A stretch of 64,000 nt of DNA, from positions 1 to 64,000 of the forward strand of contig CACHEF010000005.1 of NCBI GenBank assembly GCA_902578775.1. The letters run 5' to 3'. Positions within the stretch are counted from its first letter, which is position 1, and each line of letters begins with the position of its first letter. This document shows positions 1-10,165 of this stretch, piece after piece. The notes under the pieces were generated by a model. It searched no databases. It was not told where the DNA came from and saw only the letters and a program-made list of their open reading frames with translations. The position numbers were made by a program, and so were the translations under genes. Source of the DNA: an uncultured Pelagibacteraceae bacterium (GTDB taxonomy: Bacteria > Pseudomonadota > Alphaproteobacteria > Pelagibacterales > Pelagibacteraceae).

Positions 1-1
1 A

Positions 2-238
2 TGTTTGTCTTTAATCTCAAATATTTTAGGAAAACCTCAAAATGAAATTAAGTTTATGTCACATCCTTGTGGAAGTTATAATAAGAATACATTAGAAATT
101 TTAAAAGAGCTTGGTATTGAATTGGGTTTTAAACAAATAATGAAAATTGAGTCAGAAAAGGGCATGACAAAAATAAATAATTCTTTCTTAGAAATAGCAA
201 GACAAAACCATTCTGAAATATATAGAAGAATGAATTAA
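2..238 (+). CDS. Polysaccharide deacetylase-family protein, C-terminal fragment
   Basis: The reading frame is open at the left edge, so only the last 79 or so residues are visible and the true start lies outside the window. A stretch resembling the end of NodB-type polysaccharide deacetylases is seen (H-P-C-G-S-Y-N followed by a helix ending in L-G-I-E-L-G-F), matching the usual PYG-x-Y-N region near the end of the barrel. Such enzymes remove acetyl groups from N-acetyl sugars in surface glycans. The stop codon overlaps the ATG of the downstream formyltransferase by one base, so the two are probably co-transcribed in a cell-surface sugar pathway. The catalytic Asp and His motifs are not in view. 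Confidence 0.55.
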   Translation, partial: CLSLISNILGKPQNEIKFMSHPCGSYNKNTLEILKELGIELGFKQIMKIESEKGMTKINNSFLEIARQNHSEIYRRMN

Positions 239-1020
239 TGAGAATTACGTTATTTACTTCTAATAGAAATAGGCACAATTATTTAATTAATCTTTTATCA
301 GAGGTATCCAAAGAACTTTTTGTGATTCAAGAATGTGGAACTATTCTTTCAGTTCCTGGTCATTATTATGCATCTCCAATTATGAGTGAATATTTTGAAA
401 AAGTTACAACTGCACAAAATTATTTATTTGGTAATCAATATGTGAATAATAAAAAAAAGAATATTAAAATCTTTCCAATGCTTTTGGGAGATTTAAATAA
501 ATGTTCAATTAATCAATTGTCAGATTTTTTGAATAGTGATCTTTATATCGTTTTTGGCAGTAGTTACATCAAGGGAGATTTAGTTGATTTTTTAATTAAA
601 CATAAAGCAATAAATATACATGCAGGTGTTTCTCCTTTCTATAGAGGAACTGCTTGTAATTTTTGGGCTTTGTACGATGGCAATTATCATTTGGTGGGTT
701 CAACAATACATTTATTGTCCAAAGGATTGGATAGTGGTCCAATGTTATATCATGCAATGTCTAATCTAAAAACTAATCCTTTTGATTACACAATGTCCAC
801 TGTTAAATCAGCATTCCATTCAATTGCAGAGAGAATAAAGGATGAGTCTATTTTTAAAATAAAACCTGTTATTCAAGATAAAAGTAAGGAGATAAGATAT
901 TCAAAAAAAAATGATTTCAATGAAGAGATAGTAAAAAATTATTTTAAAAAAGAAATTAACCTTAACCAAATCAAATTTGAACATTCCTTATTGAAAGACC
1001 CTTTTTTTTTGGACTATTAA
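238..1020 (+). CDS. Formyltransferase family protein (probable sugar N-formyltransferase)
   Basis: The 260-residue protein carries the formyltransferase signature: N126-I-H128 followed by G-V-S-P-F-Y-R-G, and an Asp at about 165 in L-D-S-G-P. This is the Asn-His-Asp set that transfers a formyl group from 10-formyltetrahydrofolate. It lacks the C-terminal tRNA-binding domain typical of methionyl-tRNA formyltransferase (about 310 aa). With an adjoining polysaccharide deacetylase, a role in N-formylating an amino sugar of a surface polysaccharide is inferred. It starts within the stop codon of the gene before it and is the last gene of that cluster, followed by a terminator hairpin. The substrate cannot be read from sequence. 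Confidence 0.7.
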   Translation: MRITLFTSNRNRHNYLINLLSEVSKELFVIQECGTILSVPGHYYASPIMSEYFEKVTTAQNYLFGNQYVNNKKKNIKIFPMLLGDLNKCSINQLSDFLNSDLYIVFGSSYIKGDLVDFLIKHKAINIHAGVSPFYRGTACNFWALYDGNYHLVGSTIHLLSKGLDSGPMLYHAMSNLKTNPFDYTMSTVKSAFHSIAERIKDESIFKIKPVIQDKSKEIRYSKKNDFNEEIVKNYFKKEINLNQIKFEHSLLKDPFFLDY

Positions 1021-1054
1021 TTCTTAATATACAAATTCTCGAAACAGACATAAA

Positions 1055-1082
1055 AAAAAGGGCAGTAAAAACTGCCCTTTTT
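1055..1082. terminator. Bidirectional intrinsic terminator
   Basis: GGGCAGT (1060-1066) and ACTGCCC (1071-1077) form a 7-bp GC-rich stem with an AAAA loop. The stem is flanked by an A tract on the left and a T tract on the right, so each strand reads as hairpin plus U run. It sits between convergent genes (the formyltransferase ending at 1020 and groEL ending at 1107) and can stop transcription from both sides. Confidence 0.85.
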
Positions 1083-1106
1083 GAATTTTTAATGATTAGA
1101 AAAGGG

Positions 1107-2789
<1,683 letters not shown>

Positions 2790-2799
2790 TTATTTTAAA

Positions 2800-3090
2800 T
2801 TATTTGCTTGAAATACCCATAATGTCTGACTCTTTCATTATGCTATATTCTTTACCATCAATTTTGACTTCAGTTCCTGACCATTTGCCAAATAAAACTT
2901 TATCGCCAACCTTAACATCCATTGGAATTATTTTTCCATCCTCAGTCTTTGCACCACCACCAATTGCAACAACTTTACCTTCTTGAGGTTTTTCTTGAGC
3001 TGTATCTGGTATGATTATTCCACCAGCGGTTTTTTCGCTGCTATCTAAAACTTCTATTAGAACTCTATCGTGTAACGGTCTAAATTTCAT
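2800..3090 (-). CDS. groES: 10 kDa co-chaperonin GroES
   Basis: The 96-residue lid of the GroEL chamber. The opening [10 protein letters not shown], the mobile-loop region [12 protein letters not shown] and the later [10 protein letters not shown] are all typical. The ATG is preceded by AAGGAG (complement of 3096-3101), which fixes the start. First gene of groESL. A heat-shock-type promoter lies 27-54 bp upstream. No CIRCE inverted repeat is seen in the leader, so HrcA control is not indicated. Confidence 0.98.
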   Translation of the reverse strand: MKFRPLHDRVLIEVLDSSEKTAGGIIIPDTAQEKPQEGKVVAIGGGAKTEDGKIIPMDVKVGDKVLFGKWSGTEVKIDGKEYSIMKESDIMGISSK

Positions 3091-3116
3091 AAATTCTCCT
3101 TATTAATATGATCTTC

Positions 3117-3144
3117 ATATAGAGACTGGCTTTACTATTTCAAG
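3117..3144 (-). promoter_or_regulatory. Putative RpoH (sigma-32) heat-shock promoter of groESL
   Basis: Read on the minus strand, CTTGAAA (complement of 3138-3144) is followed after about 15 bases by CTATAT (complement of 3117-3122). This resembles the alphaproteobacterial RpoH pattern of a CTTG -35 element and a C-rich/TAT -10 element. It lies about 27-54 bp upstream of the groES start, so the transcript would have a short leader holding the ribosome site. Its position before a classic heat-shock operon supports the call; the -10 element is only a partial match. Confidence 0.55.
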
Positions 3145-3213
3145 ATATAGTCAAAAATTAGTTGGTTAAAAAATAAGGGAATTTGAAGGTTTTATGGTTT
3201 ATAGATTAATTTC

Positions 3214-4032
3214 ATGACTAAAAATTTAGATAATGAAGGTCTAAGTTCTATAGCTGACAATTATCAGCTATTTTATGTTGACTTATGGGGGGTAGTCCAT
3301 AATGGGGTTGCTCTACACATTGAAGCGATAAAAGCTCTCAAAGAAATCAATAAAAAAAGAAAGGAGTATATTTTACTCACAAATGCGCCCAGACCTAACA
3401 ATGCAGTTAAATCTTTTTTAGAAAAACTAGGTATGGAGAAAGAAATCAGAGACCATGTTTTTACTTCTGGTGAGGCAGCTCTCATTTATTTAAAGAAAAA
3501 TTTGATTAATAAAAATTTTTTTCATGTCGGTCCACCAAGAGATTTTGATTTATTTAAAGAATTTAAAAAAATGAAATTAGATAATATAGAAAAAAGCGAA
3601 TATATTTTATGCACTGGATTATTTGATGATCATAATGAAGACTTAAATTTTTATAAAGATCTGTTTGAAAAAAATATAGAAAAAAAGATGATTTGTACAA
3701 ATCCTGATCTAATTGTGGACAGAGGAAACACCAGAGAATTTTGTGCTGGATCTGTTGCAATGGTTTTTGAAAAAATGGGTGGAGAAGTTGTTTACTTTGG
3801 AAAACCTTATCCTGAAGTTTATAATCAATCTATCGATAACAAAAATAAGAAAATTCTCTCCATAGGTGATAATTTAAATACTGACATAAAAGGAGCTAAC
3901 CTTTTAAATTATGACTCTTTGATAATTTCAAATGGAATTCATAAAAATGAGATTAAAGAAAAAGGAATTGAAAAAGTTGCAAAATCTTATGAAGCAATTT
4001 GTAATTATATTCAATCAGAATTAAAATGGTAA
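3214..4032 (+). CDS. HAD-superfamily class IIA hydrolase (TIGR01459-like)
   Basis: The 272-residue protein has the HAD nucleophile motif D23-L-W-G-V-V-H-N-G, a Thr/Asn motif L-T-N-A-P-R, and the late acidic motif G-D-N-L-N-T-D near residue 218. The DLWGVxHNG version, rather than DxDG, marks the alphaproteobacterial class IIA group related to NagD and 4-nitrophenyl phosphatases. It probably dephosphorylates a small metabolite; the substrate is unknown. Its stop overlaps the ribF start (ATGGTAA, 7 bp), and this family is commonly found beside ribF, so a link to flavin nucleotide metabolism is possible but unproven. Confidence 0.8.
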   Translation: MTKNLDNEGLSSIADNYQLFYVDLWGVVHNGVALHIEAIKALKEINKKRKEYILLTNAPRPNNAVKSFLEKLGMEKEIRDHVFTSGEAALIYLKKNLINKNFFHVGPPRDFDLFKEFKKMKLDNIEKSEYILCTGLFDDHNEDLNFYKDLFEKNIEKKMICTNPDLIVDRGNTREFCAGSVAMVFEKMGGEVVYFGKPYPEVYNQSIDNKNKKILSIGDNLNTDIKGANLLNYDSLIISNGIHKNEIKEKGIEKVAKSYEAICNYIQSELKW

Positions 4033-4952
4033 AATCAAAAAAAATATATAAAAATTTTAATATCAATCCAAGATACAAAAACTCAATAATATTGATTGGC
4101 AACTTTGATGGAGTTCACAAAGGACATCAAAAATTATTCTCATTGGCTAAGAAATATAAAAAAAAATATTCCTCAAAAATTGGTGTGTTGACTTTTGAGC
4201 CAATGCCAAAAATGTTTTTTAATAAGAATTTAGATAATTTTAGGATCTCTAATTTACAGCAAAAAATTGATAATCTCAAAAATCTTAATGTAGATTTTTT
4301 GATAATAAAAAAGTTCGATCGAAAATTCTCAAAAATAAAATCTATAACTTTCATTAAAGAAATATTAGGTAAAAAGTTAAAACCAAAATTTATTTTTGTA
4401 AGCAATAATTTTAGATTTGGGAATAAGAGAGAAGGTAACGTTGGACAGTTGATTAAATTTGAAAGTATTTCTGGTTACAAGGTAATTAAACCACAACCAC
4501 TGTTAACTAATAAGAAAATAGCATCTTCGTCGTTGGTTAGAAAACTTTTACAAAAAGGAAAATTAGAAAAAGCCAATAAAATTCTTAATAGAAATTGGTC
4601 AATTGTTGGAAAGGTTCAAAAAGGAAGACAGCTAGGAAAAAAAATTGGTTTTCCAACGGCAAACATTGATATCAAAGATTATATTTTAGCCTGCCCAGGT
4701 GTATATGCAGTAAAAGCAAAAAGATATGGTAAAAAGAATTACATAAAAGGGATTGCAAATTTAGGCTATCGACCAACATTTAATGGAAAAAAAATATTAT
4801 TAGAAGTCCATTTATTTAATTTTTCTGGAAATCTTTATAATAAGTATTTAACAGTAGAATTTAAAAAATTTATTAGAAAAGAAAAAAAATTTAAAAATGT
4901 CGACCAACTTAGAAAACAAATTAAAACTGACTTATTAATAGCAAAAAAATAA
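4026..4952 (+). CDS. ribF: Bifunctional riboflavin kinase / FAD synthetase
   Basis: Converts riboflavin to FMN and FMN to FAD in the cytoplasm. The N-terminal nucleotidyltransferase domain shows G25-N-F-D-G-V-H-K-G-H34 and a later S-S-L-V-R-K-L-L. The C-terminal kinase domain shows R-Q-L-G-K-K-I-G-F-P-T-A-N near residues 200-213 and G-V-Y-A-V. The 308-residue length is usual. Starts inside the upstream HAD gene and ends one base before ileS, giving the common order ribF-ileS-lspA. Confidence 0.95.
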   Translation: MVKSKKIYKNFNINPRYKNSIILIGNFDGVHKGHQKLFSLAKKYKKKYSSKIGVLTFEPMPKMFFNKNLDNFRISNLQQKIDNLKNLNVDFLIIKKFDRKFSKIKSITFIKEILGKKLKPKFIFVSNNFRFGNKREGNVGQLIKFESISGYKVIKPQPLLTNKKIASSSLVRKLLQKGKLEKANKILNRNWSIVGKVQKGRQLGKKIGFPTANIDIKDYILACPGVYAVKAKRYGKKNYIKGIANLGYRPTFNGKKILLEVHLFNFSGNLYNKYLTVEFKKFIRKEKKFKNVDQLRKQIKTDLLIAKK

Positions 4953-4953
4953 A

Positions 4954-7671
4954 ATGAGCAAATCTCAAATAAATCTTCCTAAAACTGCTTTTTCAATGAA
5001 AGCAAATTTGCCGACCCGAGAACCAGAAATTTTAAAGCTTTGGCAAAACATAAATCTTTATGCTGAGCTAAGAAAATCGAGAAAGGGAGAAGAAAAATTT
5101 GTTCTTCATGATGGCCCTCCCTATGCGAATGGCAATATACACATGGGAACAGCTTTAAATAAAATTTTAAAGGATATAATTGTGAGATTTCATCAGATGG
5201 ATGGTAAAGATTCTGTTTATGTTCCGGGATGGGACTGTCATGGATTGCCAATAGAATGGAAAATTGAGGAGCAATATAAAAAAAATAAAAAAAACAAAAA
5301 TGAAGTTCCGATCGTTGAGTTTAGAAAAGAGTGTAGGGCCTTTGCTGAAAAATGGATAGATATTCACAAAGATCAATTCAAAAGGTTAGGAGTTGTAGGA
5401 GATTGGGATAATTATTACTCTACAATGAGTTTTGATGCTGAAGCTCAAATAGTAAGAGAACTAGGTAAATTTTTAAAAGAAGGAAGTTTGTATAGAGGCT
5501 TTAAACCTGTTTTATGGTCTACTGTTGAAAAAACAGCTTTAGCAGATGCAGAAGTTGAGTATCAAGATCATAGGTCAGATACTATCTATGCATCCTTCCC
5601 GGTTAAATCTTCAAATATTAGAGAATTAAATGATAGTGAAATAGTAATTTGGACAACTACTCCATGGACTATCCCGGCTAACAAAGCTTTGGCTTACAAT
5701 GAAAGCCTAGATTATTTATTAATTGAAGTAAATGACGATGGGGACTTTAAAGATAAAAAAATTGTTATTGCAGATGCATTAATAGATACAGTTGTAAAAG
5801 ATACCAAAATTCAAAGTTTCAAAAAATTAAAAAATTTCAAAGGTAGAGATTTAAAAGGCACAATATGCAATCATCCTTTTTTTAAACTTGGTTATGAATA
5901 TGACATACCTATGTTGGAAGCACGTTTTGTTACTACAGAACAAGGTACAGGAATTGTTCATTGTGCGCCAAGTCATGGTCCTGATGATTTTAATTTATGT
6001 ATGAATAATGGAATTAAAGCAATTGAAACAGTTGACAGTGATGGAAGATATACAAAAAATGTAGCACTTTTTGAAGGGATACATATTTTTAAATCTAATT
6101 CTATTGTGATTGAAAAATTAAGAGACCAAAAAAAATTATTATCAAGTGGTGAACTTGTTCATTCTTATCCTCATTCATGGAGGTCCAAAGCACCACTAGT
6201 TCATAGAGCAACTCCTCAATGGTTTATTTCTATGGATAGTCATAAACTTAGAAATAAAGCTTTAAAAGCAATTGATCAAACAACTTTCTATCCTAGTAAA
6301 GGAAAAGAGAGATTAAAATCGATGATTGAAACAAGGCCCGACTGGTGTGTATCAAGACAAAGAGTATGGGGAGTTCCATTACCTATTTTTCTTAAAAAGA
6401 AGACAGGTGAAATTTTGGTTGATGATGAGGTGTTTGATAATATTGCAAAGATTTATGAAAAAGAGGGATCTGATTGCTGGTTTTCGGATGATCCACAAAA
6501 ATTTCTTGGAGAAAAATATAAGGCTGAGGATTTTGAAAAGTTAAGTGATATTGTAGAGGTATGGTTTGATAGTGGATCCACGCACTCATTTGTATTAGAA
6601 AAAAGAAAAGATTTAAAGTGGCCTGCATCTATGTATCTTGAAGGCTCTGATCAACACAGGGGCTGGTTTCATTCATCTCTTTTAGAGTCTTGTGGAACAA
6701 GAGATCGTGCACCTTTTGAGTCTATTCTTTCTCATGGTTTTGTAGTTGATGGCAAAGGCTTGAAAATGTCTAAATCTTTAGGAAATGTAATTGCACCTGA
6801 AGATATCCTAAAAAAATATGGAGCTGACATTCTTAGAATTTGGGTTGCCTCCTCAAATTATGCTGAAGATCTTCGAATAGACTATTCAATATTAGATCAG
6901 CATGCTGAATCTTATAGAAAAATAAGAAATACATTTAGATATTTACTTGGAAATCTTAATGATAATTTTGAACTAATAGATTTAGAAAAAATTAAAATTG
7001 AGAATTTACCCGAATTAGAGCAATTTTTGCTTCATAAAATTTACAATCTAAATTCTAAATTTAACAGGTATTTTAAAGATTATGATTTTCATAATTTATA
7101 TAAAGAATTATTGAATTTTTGTACTGTAGATTTATCTGCTTTTTATTTTGATATAAGAAAAGATACCTTGTACTGTGATCCAGTAAATTCTGAAAAAAGA
7201 AAATCTACTCTTATATTGTTAAATGTTATTCTTAACTCTTTATTAAGATGGTTTGCACCAATATTATCTTTCACAACTGAGGAGATTTATCAACTTATTT
7301 CAAAAAACAAAAAAAGTATTCATCTTGAAAAATTTTTAAATTTTCCTAAAAAATTTAATAATTCAAAACTTAATTCTAAATGGGAACAATTAATCAAAAT
7401 AAGAGATATTTGTAATCTCAGTATTGAGCAAAAACGAGCTAGTAAAGATATTGGATCTAGTTTAGAAGCAGCATTAATCGTCAAGTTAAATAATGAGAAC
7501 CAGAAATTTTTGAAAAATATTGATCTTTCAGAGCTTTGTATAACTTCTTCAGTTAAAATTGAGAATGGTGATACTAATGAAGTAATTGTAGAGACAAAGA
7601 AAGCAACAGGTGAAAAATGTCCGGTATGCTGGAAAATAAGTGAAAAACCATGCTTAAGACATGCAAATTAA
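4954..7671 (+). CDS. ileS: Isoleucyl-tRNA synthetase
   Basis: Class I synthetase that charges tRNA-Ile. The 905 residues include the HIGH-type motif H63-M-G-T66 after Y-A-N-G-N-I, the editing-domain T-T-P-W-T-I-P, W-C-V-S-R-Q-R-V-W-G-V-P, and K-M-S-K-S at about residue 604. The C-terminal zinc site is compressed: C-P-V-C-W ... C-L-R-H-A-N, with a His where the fourth Cys is expected and the protein ending right there. The end overlaps lspA by 11 bp, which may explain the trimmed tail. Confidence 0.97.
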   Translation: MSKSQINLPKTAFSMKANLPTREPEILKLWQNINLYAELRKSRKGEEKFVLHDGPPYANGNIHMGTALNKILKDIIVRFHQMDGKDSVYVPGWDCHGLPIEWKIEEQYKKNKKNKNEVPIVEFRKECRAFAEKWIDIHKDQFKRLGVVGDWDNYYSTMSFDAEAQIVRELGKFLKEGSLYRGFKPVLWSTVEKTALADAEVEYQDHRSDTIYASFPVKSSNIRELNDSEIVIWTTTPWTIPANKALAYNESLDYLLIEVNDDGDFKDKKIVIADALIDTVVKDTKIQSFKKLKNFKGRDLKGTICNHPFFKLGYEYDIPMLEARFVTTEQGTGIVHCAPSHGPDDFNLCMNNGIKAIETVDSDGRYTKNVALFEGIHIFKSNSIVIEKLRDQKKLLSSGELVHSYPHSWRSKAPLVHRATPQWFISMDSHKLRNKALKAIDQTTFYPSKGKERLKSMIETRPDWCVSRQRVWGVPLPIFLKKKTGEILVDDEVFDNIAKIYEKEGSDCWFSDDPQKFLGEKYKAEDFEKLSDIVEVWFDSGSTHSFVLEKRKDLKWPASMYLEGSDQHRGWFHSSLLESCGTRDRAPFESILSHGFVVDGKGLKMSKSLGNVIAPEDILKKYGADILRIWVASSNYAEDLRIDYSILDQHAESYRKIRNTFRYLLGNLNDNFELIDLEKIKIENLPELEQFLLHKIYNLNSKFNRYFKDYDFHNLYKELLNFCTVDLSAFYFDIRKDTLYCDPVNSEKRKSTLILLNVILNSLLRWFAPILSFTTEEIYQLISKNKKSIHLEKFLNFPKKFNNSKLNSKWEQLIKIRDICNLSIEQKRASKDIGSSLEAALIVKLNNENQKFLKNIDLSELCITSSVKIENGDTNEVIVETKKATGEKCPVCWKISEKPCLRHAN

Positions 7672-8146
7672 AGAACTATATAAAAAGACATTATTTAATA
7701 TATTTATAATACTATTTATTTTTCTTTTAGATCGTTTCAGCAAATATTTTGTTTTAGAATTTTTTAATAAAACAAACGAGAAGGATATAATAATAACATC
7801 ATTTTTAAGCTTAAATCTTTTATGGAACGAGGGAATTGCTTTTGGCCTTTTTCAGTCTAAGGAAACTATATTTTACAATTTCATTACAATATTGATAGTT
7901 CTTGTATTATGTTTTGTTGCCTGGTTAGCATCAAAAAGTAATCGTTTGGAAAAAATCTGTTATTTAATTATAATTGGAGGGGGTTTAGGCAATACATTTG
8001 ATAGATTATACTATGGATCAGTAATGGATTTTATTGATTTAAACTACAAAAATTTTCATTGGTTTATATTTAATGTTGCTGATATATTCATTACCATTGG
8101 TGTTTTAATATTGATTTTTTTAGAATTTACAAAAAAAAATGATTAG
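7661..8146 (+). CDS. lspA: Lipoprotein signal peptidase (signal peptidase II)
   Basis: Inner-membrane aspartyl protease that cleaves the signal peptide of diacylglyceryl-prolipoproteins. The 161 residues contain four hydrophobic segments, the motif G-N-T-F-D114-R-L-Y-Y-G-S-V-M-D123-F-I-D, and F-N-V-A-D141, which supply the conserved Asp residues. Overlaps ileS upstream and the lipoprotein gene downstream by 8 bp. The next gene encodes a lipoprotein, an apt substrate. lgt, the preceding step in the pathway, is at 59868. Confidence 0.95.
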   Translation: MQIKELYKKTLFNIFIILFIFLLDRFSKYFVLEFFNKTNEKDIIITSFLSLNLLWNEGIAFGLFQSKETIFYNFITILIVLVLCFVAWLASKSNRLEKICYLIIIGGGLGNTFDRLYYGSVMDFIDLNYKNFHWFIFNVADIFITIGVLILIFLEFTKKND

Positions 8147-8450
8147 AATTATATTTATAGGCCTTATTTTATTTCTTTCAGCATGTAGTAGCGTAAAAGA
8201 TACGTTGACTAATAAAAAAAAACCTTCATCAGACGAATTTTTAGTTGAAAAAAAAAGTCCTTTAGTAGTGCCTCCTGATTACGGAAAACTTCCAAAGCCA
8301 ATTACTGATCAAAAAGACAAAACCCAAAGTGATGAGAAAAATAAAGATGAAATAAAAAAACTGTTAACAAATAAAGAAAATATTCCTGAAGAAAATAATC
8401 AATCTGAATCAACGTCTTTAGAAGAGACAATTTTAAAAAAAATTAAATAA
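8139..8450 (+). CDS. BamF-like (DUF3035) outer-membrane lipoprotein
   Basis: A 103-residue protein with a lipoprotein signal sequence (hydrophobic core, then L-S-A-C16). The mature part begins Lys-rich and contains P-L-V-V-P-P-D-Y-G-K-L-P-K-P, the conserved core of the alphaproteobacterial DUF3035/BamF family, a proposed accessory part of the beta-barrel assembly machine. The rest is Lys/Asp/Glu-rich and probably disordered. Location immediately after lspA is the usual context for this family. Function in barrel assembly is inferred from the family. Confidence 0.7.
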   Translation: MIRIIFIGLILFLSACSSVKDTLTNKKKPSSDEFLVEKKSPLVVPPDYGKLPKPITDQKDKTQSDEKNKDEIKKLLTNKENIPEENNQSESTSLEETILKKIK

Positions 8451-8455
8451 ACTTA

Positions 8456-9607
8456 ATGTTAAGTAAAAATATTTCTTACAAAAACTTTAAGTTAAATAAG
8501 GTTAGTCAAAAAAAAATTTTGAAAATCTTCAAAAAATTAATAAAGTCTCCTAATCAAGTTTTATTATCATTGAGTTCAAATTATAAAGACTCTTATGACA
8601 AGAAAACTATATCCAAACTAAGTAAATATAATAATTTACGATTAATAGGTATGGGAGGCTCTATTTTGGGCGCTAAAGCAATCTATAATTTTTTAACACC
8701 AAAACATAAAAAATTTCAATTTATAGACAATTTTTCAAATCATTCTTTAGACGTAAGTAAAAAAAAAAAACTGAATTTAATTATTTCAAAATCAGGTAAT
8801 ACTTTAGAAACAATATCAAATGTTAATGTACTGATTAATAAAAAAGAAAGAAATATTTTTATCACTGAGAAAAAAAAAAGTTATTTAACAAATTTAGCAA
8901 ATGAATTAAAAGCCGAAATTATCGATCATAATAATTATATAGGTGGAAGATATTCAGTTTTATCAGAAGTTGGAATGTTACCTGCTCAATTGATGGGTTT
9001 TAAACCAGAGAAATTTAGAAGATTGAATTATTTAATCAAAAATAAGAGATTTAACAATTCTTTAATTCAAAATGTCTCAAATATTTTATCCTTAGTGAAA
9101 AATAAAACAAACTCTATAATTCTAAACTATGATCAAAAATCAAATGAATTTTTTAAATGGTATCAGCAGTTAGTTGCAGAAAGCCTTGGAAAAAAAGGTA
9201 AAGGAATTCTTCCAATTATATCAACAATGCCCCAAGATAATCATAGTTTAATGCAATATTATTTAGACGGTGCGAGAAACAATTTTTTTACACTTTATTT
9301 TTCTAAAGAAAAAAAATCTATAAAAATTAAAAATAGAAAAATTTTAAAAACTCATAGTTACCTTAAAGGAAAAAATTTAAATAATATTTTATTTTCACAA
9401 TTTTCAGCTACTGAGACAGTATTTAAAAAAAAGAAGATCCCATTTAGAAGTTTCATAATTTCTAATAGAAATGAGGAAACTCTAGGAGAATTATTTACTT
9501 TTTTCATTTTAGAAACAATTCTGTTAGGTATGGCTTTAAATGTTAACCCCTATGACCAACCAGCTGTAGAATTAATTAAAAAAGAGACAAAAAAGATATT
9601 AACCTAA
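8456..9607 (+). CDS. pgi: Glucose-6-phosphate isomerase (short form)
   Basis: Interconverts glucose-6-phosphate and fructose-6-phosphate. Two SIS-type sugar isomerase regions are visible: G-M-G-G-S-I-L-G-A-K near residue 65, I-S-K-S-G-N-T-L-E-T near 110, then P-Q-D-N-H-S-L-M-Q near 260 and the PGI signature-like N-P-Y-D-Q-P-A-V-E-L-I-K-K at the C terminus. At 383 residues it is much shorter than the roughly 550 of the E. coli enzyme, so loops or N-terminal segments have been lost. Its 3' end overlaps the convergent rsmD by 9 bp. Confidence 0.88.
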   Translation: MLSKNISYKNFKLNKVSQKKILKIFKKLIKSPNQVLLSLSSNYKDSYDKKTISKLSKYNNLRLIGMGGSILGAKAIYNFLTPKHKKFQFIDNFSNHSLDVSKKKKLNLIISKSGNTLETISNVNVLINKKERNIFITEKKKSYLTNLANELKAEIIDHNNYIGGRYSVLSEVGMLPAQLMGFKPEKFRRLNYLIKNKRFNNSLIQNVSNILSLVKNKTNSIILNYDQKSNEFFKWYQQLVAESLGKKGKGILPIISTMPQDNHSLMQYYLDGARNNFFTLYFSKEKKSIKIKNRKILKTHSYLKGKNLNNILFSQFSATETVFKKKKIPFRSFIISNRNEETLGELFTFFILETILLGMALNVNPYDQPAVELIKKETKKILT

Positions 9608-10165
9608 ATTAGATAAAAATATTATTTTTGAAATTCCATACATTTTTTTCTCAACTATCTGAAAACTTGGGGGAAAATTATCAGGTTCATCTTTATGTCT
9701 GTGTAAAATGATTATTCCATTTTGACTAAGTATTTTTTCTTCCTTTATTACATCAAAAATATTTTCTAAATTTTTATCTTTATAAGGTGGGTCTAAAAAA
9801 ATTATGTCAAATTTATTATCTAATTCTAAAAAAATATTTTCATTGTAGATATCTTTTTCAATAATTTCATAATTTTTGATTGAATCTAAATTAAGTAAAT
9901 TTTTTTTTAATATAGGCAATACTCCTTGATAATTTTCGATAAAAATTACTTTTTTAACTCCTCTTGATAAACACTCAATCCCAAATGAGCCTACCCCTGA
10001 AAATAAATCTAATATATGTGAATTTGAAAAATCTATTTTAAATTTATTTGAGTGTTTAATGATATTAAAAATTGACTCTTTTGTAAGATCTTTAAGAGGT
10101 CTCGTTTTATTGTCTTTTGGCTCTAATATTTTTTTTCCTTTAAAAAACCCTGATATAATTCTCAT
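9599..10165 (-). CDS. rsmD: 16S rRNA (guanine-966-N2)-methyltransferase
   Basis: SAM-dependent methylation of G966 in 16S rRNA. The 188 residues open with M-R-I-I-S-G-F-F-K-G-K-K, show the SAM motif D-L-F-S-G-V-G-S-F-G-I-E, and have F-L-D-P-P-Y-K-D as the catalytic N6/N2-methylase motif. Length and order match the RsmD family. The start overlaps the purD stop by 4 bp, so purD and rsmD are probably co-transcribed. Confidence 0.93.
   Translation of the reverse strand: MRIISGFFKGKKILEPKDNKTRPLKDLTKESIFNIIKHSNKFKIDFSNSHILDLFSGVGSFGIECLSRGVKKVIFIENYQGVLPILKKNLLNLDSIKNYEIIEKDIYNENIFLELDNKFDIIFLDPPYKDKNLENIFDVIKEEKILSQNGIIILHRHKDEPDNFPPSFQIVEKKMYGISKIIFLSNLG

Noticed and set aside
3091-3213. Possible CIRCE element upstream of groES
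   Set aside because: No TTAGCACTC/GAGTGCTAA repeat is present on either strand.
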